64,000 bases of DNA from Alistipes provencensis (GTDB taxonomy: Bacteria; Bacteroidota; Bacteroidia; Bacteroidales; Rikenellaceae): positions 2,964,324-3,028,323 of the forward strand of contig NZ_LT559262.1 of assembly GCF_900083545.1 (NCBI RefSeq), written 5' to 3'. Position numbers and translations under genes: made by a program. Positions 30,247 to 39,128 of the stretch are shown piece after piece. The notes under the pieces are model-generated. The model was not told the origin of the DNA. It saw nothing but the letters and a program-made list of their open reading frames with translations, and searched no databases. Every line of letters begins with the position of its first letter. Positions within the stretch are counted from its first letter, which is position 1.

Positions 30247-30254
30247 TATATTTG
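30247..30254 (+). promoter_or_regulatory. -7 box TATATTTG
   Basis: TAnnTTTG match on the plus strand. It would give the 30341-30706 gene a leader of about 80 bases. Confidence 0.55.
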
Positions 30255-30340
30255 TCCCGAAGCCACTCCCCGTCCGCAGGGACGAACGGAGTCGGCAGGA
30301 GGCTTTTGATGATGACGGACCGAACCAAAACGCAGCGCTT

Positions 30341-30706
30341 ATGAATATTGTATTATATGGTGTCCCGGCGGAAACCGCCCGGCAGATTGCAAGGAAATAC
30401 GACCTGAACCTGGTCAACACCCCCGATAAATTCAACCCGGCCGGATCGCTGGTCGTCGTTCCCCCGATGACCGCCCCGCGCCAGTTGCTGACCTTCTACA
30501 ATGCCATGCTGCATCACGAAGACGCGGTCGATGCCGTAATCATCTGCGGTCTGGAGACCTGCGACGCGGCCAGCACCGTTCAGTACTGCACGCCTCCGGG
30601 CAAATTCTTCTCCCTGAGCGGTGAACTCGAAGCCGAAGAGTTGGAATCGGAACTCGTCCTGATCCTCGACTCGCTGTTCGCCGAGGGCAACCGGATCAAT
30701 CTTTAG
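30341..30706 (+). CDS. Unknown 121-residue protein
   Basis: Soluble, mixed alpha/beta: MNIVLYGVPAETARQIARKYDLNLV is a strand-loop-helix start (IVLYGVP, AETARQIA), followed by VVVPPM, a FYNAMLHHEDAVDAVIICGLETC segment and an acidic C-terminal helix (ELEAEELESELVLIL). I do not recognise a family. Own promoter; convergent with nrdG across a strong hairpin. Confidence 0.6.
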   Translation: MNIVLYGVPAETARQIARKYDLNLVNTPDKFNPAGSLVVVPPMTAPRQLLTFYNAMLHHEDAVDAVIICGLETCDAASTVQYCTPPGKFFSLSGELEAEELESELVLILDSLFAEGNRINL

Positions 30707-30737
30707 ACATACGCCGGCCGTCGGGCCGCTTATTATA

Positions 30738-30768
30738 CCTCCGGGCGCAAAATTTGCGGACCCGGAGG
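30738..30768. terminator. Hairpin between convergent genes
   Basis: CCTCCGGG/CCCGGAGG outer stem with an inner GCAAA/TTTGC extension. No long T-run, so it is a weak terminator or an RNA 3' end structure. Confidence 0.5.
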
Positions 30769-30846
30769 TAAATCGTTGTATGGCAGACAACTCTTTTACT
30801 AATCTCTGATTCTCCGGGTTCCGCAAATCGTGTGTGCCGGCATGGG

Positions 30847-31317
30847 TTACGGCTTGTGCCGGAACCGTTCCGTGATATCCTCCATGCCGCCGTCCGGCCC
30901 GACCTTGTAGAGCCGCTGGTTGGTCGTCGGCGCCGTCAGCGGGCCCCGTTCCTCGACCCAGCCGCCCAGTTTGATGTAGTCGAATGCCGCCGTGTCGATG
31001 CCTTCCGGCAATTCGTCGCGGCCCGAATACCACCCCGTGTGCAGGATCGGGAAGGTTTTGCGCACGACCCCGGCCAGCGCCGCGATTTCGTGCGGCGCAG
31101 CGTCGCCGCCCATGAAGCAGACGCAGGTCACCGAGCGGCCGTAGCGGTCGAGCAGGCCGTGCAGCTCCGTCTCGTCGAGTTCCCGCCCGGCATCGGCGGT
31201 CAGATGGGGGCTGTGGCACCCCGGGCATCGGTTCGGACAGTTGGTGATGTTGATCGCCAGCGTCGTCTCGCCCGGAATCTCCGCGAATACGACGTCGAAA
31301 TTATGATACCGGACCAT
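30847..31317 (-). CDS. nrdG: Anaerobic ribonucleotide reductase activating protein
   Basis: 156 residues. The radical-SAM motif CPNRCPGC (CxxxCxxC, about 28-35) binds the 4Fe-4S cluster; the GGDAAP motif (about 70) is the SAM-binding glycine-rich turn. It generates the glycyl radical on NrdD. It starts immediately after the nrdD stop, so the two form an operon. Confidence 0.95.
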   Translation of the reverse strand: MVRYHNFDVVFAEIPGETTLAINITNCPNRCPGCHSPHLTADAGRELDETELHGLLDRYGRSVTCVCFMGGDAAPHEIAALAGVVRKTFPILHTGWYSGRDELPEGIDTAAFDYIKLGGWVEERGPLTAPTTNQRLYKVGPDGGMEDITERFRHKP

Positions 31318-33411
31318 CTACTTCGCTTGGGCGTAAAAGCGCCGCGACGCCTCCTGCTGGCGTGCCGCCGAGAAGTTCGAGACCCGTTTCATGTATCCGA
31401 TCACGCGCGTCAGGTAGTCCAGATCGTCCGAATGGCACTCGGGACACTCCTTCAGGTAGCGTTTGTCGATGTGGCCGCACTTGTTGCATACCGTGTTGGG
31501 GATATTGAACGTGAAGTAGTTGCATCCTTCGGTCGCAGCCACGCGCAGCAGGTGGCGGTACTGCTCCTGCGAGAGGTGGTCTTCGAGGTTCATGTGCAGC
31601 GCCGAGCCGCCCGTGAGGTGGTCGATATACCTGCGGCCGTGGAGACGGAACTTGTCGATGACGTTCAGCGACTCGTCCTCCACGATGTAGAAATAGGAGT
31701 TGTAGCAGTCGCGCGGCACGACATAGCCGTCTTCGCGGTCCCATTTGGCATGTTTCACGCCGACGTTCTCCGCCGGGATCATCTCGCAGTTGAACATCAG
31801 CTCCTTCGTTCGGTATTTCTTGTTGTAGCGCTCGATCAGTCCCAGCAGCTCCTGCACGAACGTCGCGTAGTCGTCGTTGTCGTTGATCGGAATGCCCAGA
31901 AACTCCGCGGCCTCGACCAGTCCGTTGACGCCGATGGTGAGGTACTGGCGCGAAAGATTGATGTAACCCGCGTCGAACAGCGGCAGCATGCCCTTGGCCT
32001 GCAAATCCTTGAGGTTCTCGTTGTAGGCCGTCTGCACCTTGTGGACCAGATCCACCACCTCTTCCAGATATTTCAGGTAGTGCATGCCGTTTTTCACGGC
32101 GTACTGGATGCAGCGGTTCAGGTTGATCGTCAGCACACTCTTCGAACCGGTCGAGACGCCGCCGGCCCCCAGCGTGTAGCTGAAGCCGTTGTCCTGAATC
32201 TCGTTCCGCAGGCGGCAGCACGACGACAGCGAATCGGCGTTGTCGCTGATATAGGTGAAGAACGAGTGGCCCGCGGCGTACATTTCGGCCGTGATGTCGC
32301 CCCACTCCCTGTCCATCACGTCGCCGTCCTTGGTGAGCAGCGCCATCGTCTCCACGGGGAAGGTCAGCACGGTTTTCGTCCGCTCCTTGTTGAACCACGT
32401 CATGAAGCGCTTCTGCAACCACGACAGCGAATCCCAGTGGGGCTTCGAACCGTCCGGGAAGAGGAATTCCCCGAAGAGCGACTCGAAATAGTAGCGGTCG
32501 TAGTAGGCGACGTTCCAGAACACGGCCTGAAAGTTGCGCGCACCGGTCGGCTGGTTGATCGAGTAGACGATCTGCTCGAAGCAGTCGGTAATCATCTTGT
32601 CGATCGTGCGGTGCTTGTTCGAGAGGTCGACGACCTTGTCGGCGTGCTTGTAGTAATCCTCGCCGTACTCCTGCTCGATGAAGTAGTTCATGTACATCAG
32701 GAACTCCGGCGTGGCGCAGGCCCCCGAGAGCATCGACGACACGATGAAGACCATGTTGACGAACCCGCCGCAGAACGATTTGAGGTTCGTCGGGCGCGTC
32801 GAGTTGCCGCCGACCGACAGCGTGCCGTTCAGCAGCCACGGATACATCGTGATCGAGGCGCAGTAGTTGGCCATCGAAGTCTCGTCGTTCTTGTAGATGA
32901 AGTGGTCTTTCAGCAGACGCAGGTACTTGTCCGCCAGCTCCTTGCCGTACATCTCCTTAATCCGGTCGGTCAGCAGGCGGCGGTTCAGGCGGATGAAGTT
33001 CTGTTTGGGCAGCTCGCCGATCAGCGTGGCGATGTTCTTGTTCTCGACGTTGGCGTTGGCGTCGTACTTCGAACCCGTGGCGGGGTTCTTGGCGTCGCAG
33101 TAGTTGATGAGGAATTCGAGTTTTTCGCGGTCCTCGCGGTCTTCGGTGTGTTTCTGGCGGTAGAGCATGTAGCTCTTGGCCACGGCGAAATAACGCTCGG
33201 CCATCAGGGCCACCTCCACTTGATTCTGAATCTCCTCGACCGACATGCCGTCGGCCACATGCACGCGGCTCAGTACCGACGTGAGGTCGTCGTCCGTGGC
33301 GTAGCCGCCGACCGAAAGGAACGCCTTGCTGATGGCGCGTTTGATCTTCTCGACCGAGAAGGGCGCACGTTTGCCGTCGCGCTTGATGATGTAAAGTTCT
33401 GAAATACCCAT
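31318..33411 (-). CDS. nrdD: Anaerobic (class III) ribonucleoside-triphosphate reductase
   Basis: 697 residues. ATP-cone allosteric domain (about 1-95: IIKRDGKRAPFSVEKIKRAI), catalytic ten-stranded barrel, C-terminal zinc site CNKCGH...CPECH (about 641-658), and the glycyl-radical loop RVIGYMKRV with the radical Gly near residue 671. It reduces NTPs to dNTPs under anaerobiosis using formate. The operon with nrdG lies under a cobalamin riboswitch. That fits a switch to this B12-independent enzyme when a B12-dependent reductase would lack cofactor; the latter is not in the window. Confidence 0.96.
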   Translation of the reverse strand: MGISELYIIKRDGKRAPFSVEKIKRAISKAFLSVGGYATDDDLTSVLSRVHVADGMSVEEIQNQVEVALMAERYFAVAKSYMLYRQKHTEDREDREKLEFLINYCDAKNPATGSKYDANANVENKNIATLIGELPKQNFIRLNRRLLTDRIKEMYGKELADKYLRLLKDHFIYKNDETSMANYCASITMYPWLLNGTLSVGGNSTRPTNLKSFCGGFVNMVFIVSSMLSGACATPEFLMYMNYFIEQEYGEDYYKHADKVVDLSNKHRTIDKMITDCFEQIVYSINQPTGARNFQAVFWNVAYYDRYYFESLFGEFLFPDGSKPHWDSLSWLQKRFMTWFNKERTKTVLTFPVETMALLTKDGDVMDREWGDITAEMYAAGHSFFTYISDNADSLSSCCRLRNEIQDNGFSYTLGAGGVSTGSKSVLTINLNRCIQYAVKNGMHYLKYLEEVVDLVHKVQTAYNENLKDLQAKGMLPLFDAGYINLSRQYLTIGVNGLVEAAEFLGIPINDNDDYATFVQELLGLIERYNKKYRTKELMFNCEMIPAENVGVKHAKWDREDGYVVPRDCYNSYFYIVEDESLNVIDKFRLHGRRYIDHLTGGSALHMNLEDHLSQEQYRHLLRVAATEGCNYFTFNIPNTVCNKCGHIDKRYLKECPECHSDDLDYLTRVIGYMKRVSNFSAARQQEASRRFYAQAK

Positions 33412-33569
33412 ATTCTTCTGAAATCTGTTATGTGTTCTGCATGTATGCGGAAAAGTGTCCCGGTCCTCTCCGCGCGTTGCGGACAGGCCCGTTCGGTCTC
33501 CCTCGATGTTGCTTTGTAATAATCTTGTTCGGGTATCGCCCTATATCCCGAAGGCTGGTACCTATCCCG

Positions 33570-33739
33570 GCAAGGCAGGTCTTCTGACTCGCTCCGCCCG
33601 CACGCCTTCCCGTCCTCGCGGACAGTGGCCCTAAGAGAGTGCGGACCTTTACGGAGCTTACAGCTACGGGAATAGTCCCTGATTTTCACAGGAGTTCCCT
33701 TTTGATCCCATGCCGGCTGCGGCCGGCGGAGAACCTTGC
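33570..33739 (-). promoter_or_regulatory. Cobalamin riboswitch upstream of nrdDG
   Basis: Read on the minus strand: P1 GCAAGG/CCTTGC closes the element. The conserved core TGTGAAAATCAGGGAC, GTAGCTGTAAGC and the GCCACTG...GGGAAGGC and GAGTCAGAAGACCTGCC boxes of AdoCbl riboswitches are all recognisable. It sits between a -7 box at 33747-33754 and nrdD, about 160 bases before the start codon. B12 binding normally lowers expression. Confidence 0.92.
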
Positions 33740-33746
33740 ACGGAAA

Positions 33747-33754
33747 CAAATGTA
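33747..33754 (-). promoter_or_regulatory. -7 box TACATTTG (riboswitch-nrdDG)
   Basis: TAnnTTTG match 8 bases before the riboswitch P1 arm. Confidence 0.65.
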
Positions 33755-33943
33755 GACATAGTTCCCCGACGGGCAAACGGGCCCCTCTTTTTTTCTTCAA
33801 CAAATTGTGAACAAAAAACGCGGACCTGCGCCGCAGCCGCTTCCGGACGGGATTCGGAGCATTCCCGGCCGACGGCTTCCGCCGAAAACGAAAACCGCCC
33901 GCAGACCTTGCGATCCGCGGGCGGTTCCGTTGTCCGGACTCCC
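33755..33943. other. Spacer between riboswitch promoter and nuclease gene
   Basis: GC-rich and without an open frame of note. An inverted repeat CCGCCCGC/GCGGGCGG (33895-33926) after the nuclease gene is a plausible terminator hairpin without a T-run. Confidence 0.4.
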
Positions 33944-34714
33944 CTATCGGTAAATCTCGTTCAGCAGGCGCGCCAGACGGTGGCCGCCGCGCAGGAACTG
34001 CTTCTCGATGACGGGCGTGTATTTGAAAATGTAGTCGTATTCGATCTTCGTGCCCTCGGGACTCGACGCATAGATCTCCTTGCAGATGTCGTGCGTCTCC
34101 TTCACCCAGTCGGCGGGCTCTCCGGCCGTGATTTCGACGATCTCCTCGTCGCTCAGCCGGTCGATCTGCTCTTTCCACTCGGTGTAGCTCCAGTTGCGCA
34201 CGGCTTCGGGCAGGTTCGTGTCCCAGACCGAATGCAGGTTGGTCTCGCGGTCGAAGAACCGCACCGGGCGCAGGTTGCCGCCCAAATCGCTCAGGCGTCC
34301 CAGATGCATCGGGCAGTGCATGTCTCCCACTAAGTGAACCAGCATCTTGAGGTTCAGCGTCTCCTCGTCGGGAGTGAGTTTCCCCGATTTGAGCTTTTCG
34401 GTGATTTTGGTTACCGCCTTCAGCACGTCGCCCTTGGGATTCTTGGGCATGGTCTCGATCGTCTTGCCCTCGTCCACATTGAGGTAGTGCCATGTTTTCG
34501 AATAGGCATACTCGGGCCAGTAGCTGGCGAAGTCGAGCCAATTCGCGAAATAGACGGGTGAATAGCCTCCCAGCGCTTTATGGACCTTTTCGGCCGCTTC
34601 GGGCGTCAGGTGGCATTCGGCGATGTAGGCCGTTACGTCGTGCCCTTTCTGTCCCCACGCGAACGCACCGCGGGCGAAGAGGAGACACAAGCCTACGAGC
34701 AGGTAGTTTTTCAT
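33944..34714 (-). CDS. S1/P1-family nuclease
   Basis: 256 residues. Signal peptide cut before Trp (GAFA-WGQKGH); the mature N-terminal Trp and the following His belong to the tri-zinc site. Further zinc ligands are seen in TWHYLNVDE, HLVGDMHCPMHLG and NLHSVWD. It hydrolyses single-stranded nucleic acids and 3' nucleotides in the periplasm or outside, presumably for nutrient salvage. Length is typical. Confidence 0.92.
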   Translation of the reverse strand: MKNYLLVGLCLLFARGAFAWGQKGHDVTAYIAECHLTPEAAEKVHKALGGYSPVYFANWLDFASYWPEYAYSKTWHYLNVDEGKTIETMPKNPKGDVLKAVTKITEKLKSGKLTPDEETLNLKMLVHLVGDMHCPMHLGRLSDLGGNLRPVRFFDRETNLHSVWDTNLPEAVRNWSYTEWKEQIDRLSDEEIVEITAGEPADWVKETHDICKEIYASSPEGTKIEYDYIFKYTPVIEKQFLRGGHRLARLLNEIYR

Positions 34715-34752
34715 GGATATGACGGGTTTGCAGTTTGTGCGTTACTCCATTA

Positions 34753-36399
34753 TCAGTGGTTCATCGTGGCGAGGAACTCCTCGTTGGAATCCGTCAGGCT
34801 CATCTGCTTTTGCAGGAACTCCATAGCCTCCACGGGGGTCATGTCCGAGAGGTATTTGCGCAGCACCCATGTACGGTTCATCACGTCGCGCGGCAGCAGC
34901 AGGTCTTCGCGGCGGGTTCCCGAGGCGATGACATCCACGGCCGGATAGACGCGCTTGTTGGCCAGCTTGCGGTCGAGCTGCAATTCCATGTTGCCCGTAC
35001 CCTTGAACTCCTCGAAGATCACTTCGTCCATCTTCGAACCGGTGTCGATCAGCGCCGTGGCGATGATCGTCAGCGAACCCTTCTCCTCCGTGTTGCGGGC
35101 CGCGCCGAAGAAACGCTTGGGCTTGTGCAGGGCGTTGGCGTCGACACCTCCCGAGAGCACCTTGCCCGAGGCGGGCTGCACCGAGTTGTAGGCGCGTGCC
35201 AGACGGGTGATCGAGTCGAGGAAGATCACTACGTCGTGACCGCTCTCGACCATGCGCTTGGCCTTGTCGAGCACCATCTCGGCCACTTTCACATGGCGCG
35301 AAGCCTGCTCGTCGAACGTCGAGGCCACGACCTCGGCCTTCACGTTGCGGGCCATTTCGGTCACCTCCTCGGGGCGCTCGTCGATCAGCAGGACGATCAT
35401 GTAAACTTCGGGATGGTTGTCGGCAATGGCGTTGGCGATCGACTGCAGAAGCATCGTCTTACCCGTTTTGGGCTGCGCCACGATCAGTGCGCGCTGGCCT
35501 TTGCCGATGGGCGAGAAGAGGTCCACGACACGGGTGGACATGTTGTTGTGGCCGTTGCCCGTCAGACAGAATTTCTCGCTGGGGAACAGCGGCGTCATGT
35601 ATTCGAACTGGACGCGGTCGCGGATGTATTCGGGTTTGAGTCCGTTGATCTCGTTCACGCGCACCAGCGGGAAATATTTCTCGCCCTCCTTCGGGGGACG
35701 GATCGCGCCGTTGACCGTGTCGCCGGGCTTGAGGCCGAAGAGTTTGATCTGCGACGGGGAGACGTAGATGTCGTCGGGGGAATTGAGGTAGTTGTAGTCG
35801 GCCGAGCGGAGGAATCCGTAGCCGTCGGGCATGATCTCCAGTACGCCCTCGCCCTCGATCTCGCCGGCAAAGTCGTCTTTGGTGATGACCTCCTCGACGA
35901 TGCGGGGAGCAGGTTCCTCCGCCGGAGTTTCGGCTGCCGGCTGGGGGGCCGCCTCCTGCACTTGCGCCTGTACTTGCACCTTGGGCTTGCGGCCGCGGCG
36001 TTTGGGCTCGCTGGCTGCGGGCTGTGCCTCCTGTACGGCCTGCGGCGCCTGTTCCTCGGCCGGGGCTGCCGCTTCGGACTCCTTTGCGGAGATTGTCTCC
36101 ATCGGGAGTTCGGGTTCCGTTTCGACCTCGGGCAGCGGCGCCGGAGCGGCCGTTTCGGTCTTCGTCAGCCGCGGACGGCGTCCGCGTGGGGCTTTCTCCC
36201 GAACCGCTGCGCGGGGAGCCTCCTCTTCCTTCTTCTCCTGTTTCGGTTCTGCGGGAGCGGCCTTCTCCGGGGGAGTGTTTCCGGCTATTTTCGCTATCAG
36301 TTCGCGCTTCTTGATTATGATGTTCTTGATGCCCAACGCCTTAGCGATTTCACGCAATTCGGCAAGGCTTTTTCCTTCCAGCGCTTTCAGATCCTGCAT
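34753..36399 (-). CDS. rho: Transcription termination factor Rho
   Basis: 548 residues from ATG 36397-36399 ([15 protein letters not shown]). A longer frame would start inside the promoter. N-terminal Rho-N helix (about 1-45), a long Ala/Glu/Pro-rich insertion typical of Bacteroidetes (about 50-175), the RNA-binding cold-shock-like domain (about 180-265), and the RecA-type ATPase with P-loop [12 protein letters not shown] (about 315) and [13 protein letters not shown] (about 345). A homohexameric RNA translocase that ends transcription. The leader holds a terminator-like hairpin (36427-36448). Confidence 0.97.
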   Translation of the reverse strand: MQDLKALEGKSLAELREIAKALGIKNIIIKKRELIAKIAGNTPPEKAAPAEPKQEKKEEEAPRAAVREKAPRGRRPRLTKTETAAPAPLPEVETEPELPMETISAKESEAAAPAEEQAPQAVQEAQPAASEPKRRGRKPKVQVQAQVQEAAPQPAAETPAEEPAPRIVEEVITKDDFAGEIEGEGVLEIMPDGYGFLRSADYNYLNSPDDIYVSPSQIKLFGLKPGDTVNGAIRPPKEGEKYFPLVRVNEINGLKPEYIRDRVQFEYMTPLFPSEKFCLTGNGHNNMSTRVVDLFSPIGKGQRALIVAQPKTGKTMLLQSIANAIADNHPEVYMIVLLIDERPEEVTEMARNVKAEVVASTFDEQASRHVKVAEMVLDKAKRMVESGHDVVIFLDSITRLARAYNSVQPASGKVLSGGVDANALHKPKRFFGAARNTEEKGSLTIIATALIDTGSKMDEVIFEEFKGTGNMELQLDRKLANKRVYPAVDVIASGTRREDLLLPRDVMNRTWVLRKYLSDMTPVEAMEFLQKQMSLTDSNEEFLATMNH

Positions 36400-36426
36400 A
36401 TTGTTGTGTTGTTCAATGTGATTTTC

Positions 36427-36448
36427 AAAAACCGGACGGTCGCCCGGT
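36427..36448 (-). terminator. Terminator-like hairpin in the rho leader
   Basis: On the minus strand ACCGG-CCGGT with a T5 tail, between the -7 box and the rho ATG. Could attenuate rho expression. Confidence 0.45.
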
Positions 36449-36465
36449 TCGTTCGAATTCGCTTG

Positions 36466-36473
36466 CAAAGATA
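36466..36473 (-). promoter_or_regulatory. -7 box TATCTTTG (rho)
   Basis: Perfect TAnnTTTG match on the minus strand, about 67 bases before the rho start. Its position excludes the longer N-terminal reading. Confidence 0.7.
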
Positions 36474-36677
36474 GTGCATAATTTTGAAATTCAAAATAAA
36501 AAAGCGCATCCCGTCATACCCGGCGGGCGAAATTACCTATATGCGGGGTGAAACGCCCGTCGAAATACCTATTAATGGCGATTGTACGGGGGCGGATTTT
36601 GTACGACCTTTGCCTCAGAAACAATGAGAATCAGATTTCAGCCATTGCATTGTTTGTATTGTTAATGTTTGTGTGTG

Positions 36678-36709
36678 AAAAACCCTTCCGTCGCGACGGA
36701 AGGGTTTTT
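36678..36709. terminator. Terminator of the AraC regulator gene
   Basis: AAAACCCTTCCGTC/GACGGAAGGGTTTT perfect stem with T-runs on both strands, 5 bases after the AraC stop. Confidence 0.92.
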
Positions 36710-36713
36710 GGTT

Positions 36714-37610
36714 TCAGTTGGCCGTGCGGTATTCGTTGGGCGAACACCCCACCACCTTCTTGAACAGGCGCGTGAAGTGCTGCGGGTAGCGGAATCCCAG
36801 CGAATAGGCCACCTCGCTGATCGAACGTGTGGTGTCGAAAATGCGCTCCTTGGCGATGTCGATGACCTTCAGTTGGATGTATTCCTGAGCCGATTTTCCG
36901 GTCTCCTTCTTCACCAGATCGCCGAAATAGTTGGCCGAAAGGTGCAGTTGTTCGGCGCACCAGCGTACCGTCGGCACCCCCTCCTGCTCGGGCCGGTCTC
37001 CCTGAAAATAGTCCCCCAACAAGCGTTCGAATCCAGTCAGCACGTCGCGGTTGACGTCGACGCGCGTGATGAACTGCCGCTCGTAGAAGCGCGTGCAGTA
37101 GTTGAGCAGCAGCTCGATGTTCGAGACGATCAGCGTGCGGCTGTGGTTGTCGATCGAGTGGTTCAGCTCCGACTGGATGTTGTGCAGGCAGTCCACCACC
37201 ACGTTGCGCTCCTGCTCCGAGAGGTGCAGGGCCTCGCTTACCTCGTAGGAGAAGAACGAGTAGCTGCCGATATTGCGCCCGAGCGACGTTCCGCGCAGCA
37301 GGTCGGGGTGGAACAGCAGGGCCCAGCCTTTGGGCTGGTAGGTCTGTCCGTTGCTCTCGTAGCCGATGACCTGCCCCGGGGCGAGGAACACGAGCGTTCC
37401 CTCCTGATAGTCGTAGTAATTGCGTCCGTAGCGCAGGTCGCCGCATTTTACCTCTTTGAGGAATACGGTGTAAAAGCCGTAGACCTGCCGTTCGAAGCGG
37501 GCGGGGCCGCATTTCGAAAAGTCGATGACGCTCACCAGCGGATGCAGCGTCTCGACGCCGCGCGATTCGTTGAATTGGAAGATGTTGTCGTATTTTACCG
37601 GGCTGTTCAT
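36714..37610 (-). CDS. AraC-family transcriptional regulator
   Basis: 298 residues from ATG 37608-37610 (MNSPVKYDN). N-terminal cupin-like sensing domain (about 1-170; LVFLAPGQVIGYES) and C-terminal double HTH (about 195-295; EQLHLSANYFGDLVKKETGKSAQEY and EVAYSLGFRYPQHFTRLFKKVVGCSPNEYR, shown by LHLSANYF, VAYSLGF and FTRLFKK). It is divergent from a flavodoxin gene with a 165-base shared region, so it probably regulates that gene. Inducer unknown. Confidence 0.9.
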   Translation of the reverse strand: MNSPVKYDNIFQFNESRGVETLHPLVSVIDFSKCGPARFERQVYGFYTVFLKEVKCGDLRYGRNYYDYQEGTLVFLAPGQVIGYESNGQTYQPKGWALLFHPDLLRGTSLGRNIGSYSFFSYEVSEALHLSEQERNVVVDCLHNIQSELNHSIDNHSRTLIVSNIELLLNYCTRFYERQFITRVDVNRDVLTGFERLLGDYFQGDRPEQEGVPTVRWCAEQLHLSANYFGDLVKKETGKSAQEYIQLKVIDIAKERIFDTTRSISEVAYSLGFRYPQHFTRLFKKVVGCSPNEYRTAN

Positions 37611-37736
37611 ATCCGTTCGTGTTGTTTGACACAAAGATAACACATTTTTCGGAGCCGGCTACAGCACTGCCGCCGAATCGGTAATTATGGTACGACGACC
37701 CGTAATCCGGGTAGGCCCGGCAGCCGTTCCGTGCCT

Positions 37737-37744
37737 TACTTTTG
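37737..37744 (+). promoter_or_regulatory. -7 box TACTTTTG (flavodoxin gene)
   Basis: TAnnTTTG match about 32 bases before the ATG, in the intergenic region shared with the AraC gene. Confidence 0.65.
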
Positions 37745-37775
37745 CAGTGTGGAAATCCCTAAATTTCGGATAACG

Positions 37776-38336
37776 ATGAAAACAAAACTGATTTTAGCAA
37801 CGATGGCAACGATTTTCGCATCGGGCGCCGGTGTGCAGGCGCAGCCCGCTCCCGCCAAAAAAGTGCTGGTGGCTTATTATTCCCACAGCGGCAATACCCG
37901 CGAGGTGGCCCGCCAGATCGCCGGAGCTTCGGGCGGCGAGCTCTTTGAGATCGTTCCCGCGACGCCCTACCCTTCGGACTACCAGTCGGTGGTCGATCAG
38001 GCGAAAAAAGAAATTAGCGCCGGGGTGCGTCCCGCGCTGAAAAGCCGGGTCGAAGATATGTCGCAGTACGATGTGATCTTCATCGGTTCGCCCTGCTGGT
38101 GGGCTACCGTGGCTCCTCCCGTGGCGACGTTCCTCACCTCTTATGACCTTGCCGGAAAGACCGTTGTGCCGTTCATGACCCATGAAGGCAGCCGCATGGG
38201 CCGCAGCGAAGCGGACATCCGCAAGCTCTGTCCCGAATCGCAGGTCCCCGACGGGCTTCCCGTCCGCGGCGGTGCGGCGGGCAGTTCGAAGGATACCGTC
38301 GAAAAATGGGTTAGGTCGCTCGGATTGGCCGAATGA
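37776..38336 (+). CDS. Exported flavodoxin-like protein
   Basis: 186 residues from ATG 37776 (MKTKLILATMATIF). It has a signal peptide ending near VQAQP; the FMN-phosphate loop AYYSHSGNTREVA follows (about 31-43) and GSPCWWATVAPPV (about 99) is the isoalloxazine-side loop. It belongs to the flavodoxin_4 group often found under AraC control. The signal peptide suggests periplasmic or membrane-associated redox work. Terminator hairpin directly after. Confidence 0.88.
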   Translation: MKTKLILATMATIFASGAGVQAQPAPAKKVLVAYYSHSGNTREVARQIAGASGGELFEIVPATPYPSDYQSVVDQAKKEISAGVRPALKSRVEDMSQYDVIFIGSPCWWATVAPPVATFLTSYDLAGKTVVPFMTHEGSRMGRSEADIRKLCPESQVPDGLPVRGGAAGSSKDTVEKWVRSLGLAE

Positions 38337-38341
38337 CGAAA

Positions 38342-38371
38342 AAAGGCTTCGATTGTCGAAGCCTTTTTTTA
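38342..38371. terminator. Bidirectional terminator
   Basis: AAAAGGCTTCGA-TTG-TCGAAGCCTTTT followed by more T. It separates the convergent flavodoxin and glpF genes. Confidence 0.93.
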
Positions 38372-38372
38372 T

Positions 38373-39116
38373 TTATCCGCAAATGTAGATGCAGCCATAG
38401 ATAAGTCCGGCCGCGAGCGCTCCCGCGAGGGGCCCTGCGACGGGTACCCAACTGTAATCCCAGCCGCTCGGGCCTTTGTCCCGGATCGGCAGCACGGCAT
38501 GCGCCAGCCGCGGCGGCAGGTCGCGGGCGGGGTTGATCGCATAGCCCGTCGTGCCGCCCAGCGACATGCCGATGGCCATGATGAGCATCGTCACCGGGAA
38601 ACTCCCCAGACTGCCCATCCCGATTTCGGGCGTGTTTTGCTCGTTGCCGATCGCGAGGATGACGAATACCAGCAGGAACGTGCCGACCACCTCGCAGAAG
38701 AAATTGCGGGGCTTGTTCATGATCGCGGGCATCGTGCAGAAGACTCCCAGTTTCGTTTCGGGTTCGTCCGTGGCGTCGAAATGGTCCTTATAATAGAGGT
38801 AGACGAGCACGGCGCCGCAGAATCCGCCCAGCAGTTGTGCGGCGATGTATCCCGGGACATACGCCCACGGGAACGACCCCGCGACGGCCAGTCCGACCGA
38901 GACCGCGGGATTGAGGTGGGCGCCCGACCACGGTCCGGCGATCAGCACGCCGCACATTACGGCGAGTCCCCATGCCATCGTGATTACGACCCAGCCGCCG
39001 CCGTAACCCTTCGAACGTTTGAGGACGGTCGAGGCCACTACCCCGTCGCCCAGCAGTACGAGCACCAGCGTTCCGATGAACTCGAACAGGCATTTGGTAA
39101 ACAATGTCGTCTCCAT
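38373..39116 (-). CDS. glpF: Glycerol uptake facilitator (aquaglyceroporin)
   Basis: 247 residues, six membrane helices and two half-helices with NPA motifs: NPAVSVGLA (about 67) and NPARDLPPRL (about 198). The Asp after the second NPA is the glycerol-facilitator signature. The inner-membrane channel lets glycerol in; the kinase gene just upstream (12 bases) traps it as glycerol-3-phosphate. Confidence 0.94.
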   Translation of the reverse strand: METTLFTKCLFEFIGTLVLVLLGDGVVASTVLKRSKGYGGGWVVITMAWGLAVMCGVLIAGPWSGAHLNPAVSVGLAVAGSFPWAYVPGYIAAQLLGGFCGAVLVYLYYKDHFDATDEPETKLGVFCTMPAIMNKPRNFFCEVVGTFLLVFVILAIGNEQNTPEIGMGSLGSFPVTMLIMAIGMSLGGTTGYAINPARDLPPRLAHAVLPIRDKGPSGWDYSWVPVAGPLAGALAAGLIYGCIYICG

Positions 39117-39128
39117 ATCCGTCCCTGT

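Noticed and set aside
30832-33402. 856-codon open frame on the plus strand opposite nrdD/nrdG
   Set aside because: It mirrors the GC-rich codons of nrdD and nrdG, which have full motif support. Several other long plus-strand frames (for example opposite rho, glpK, the RND pump and the HTCS) are shadows for the same reason.
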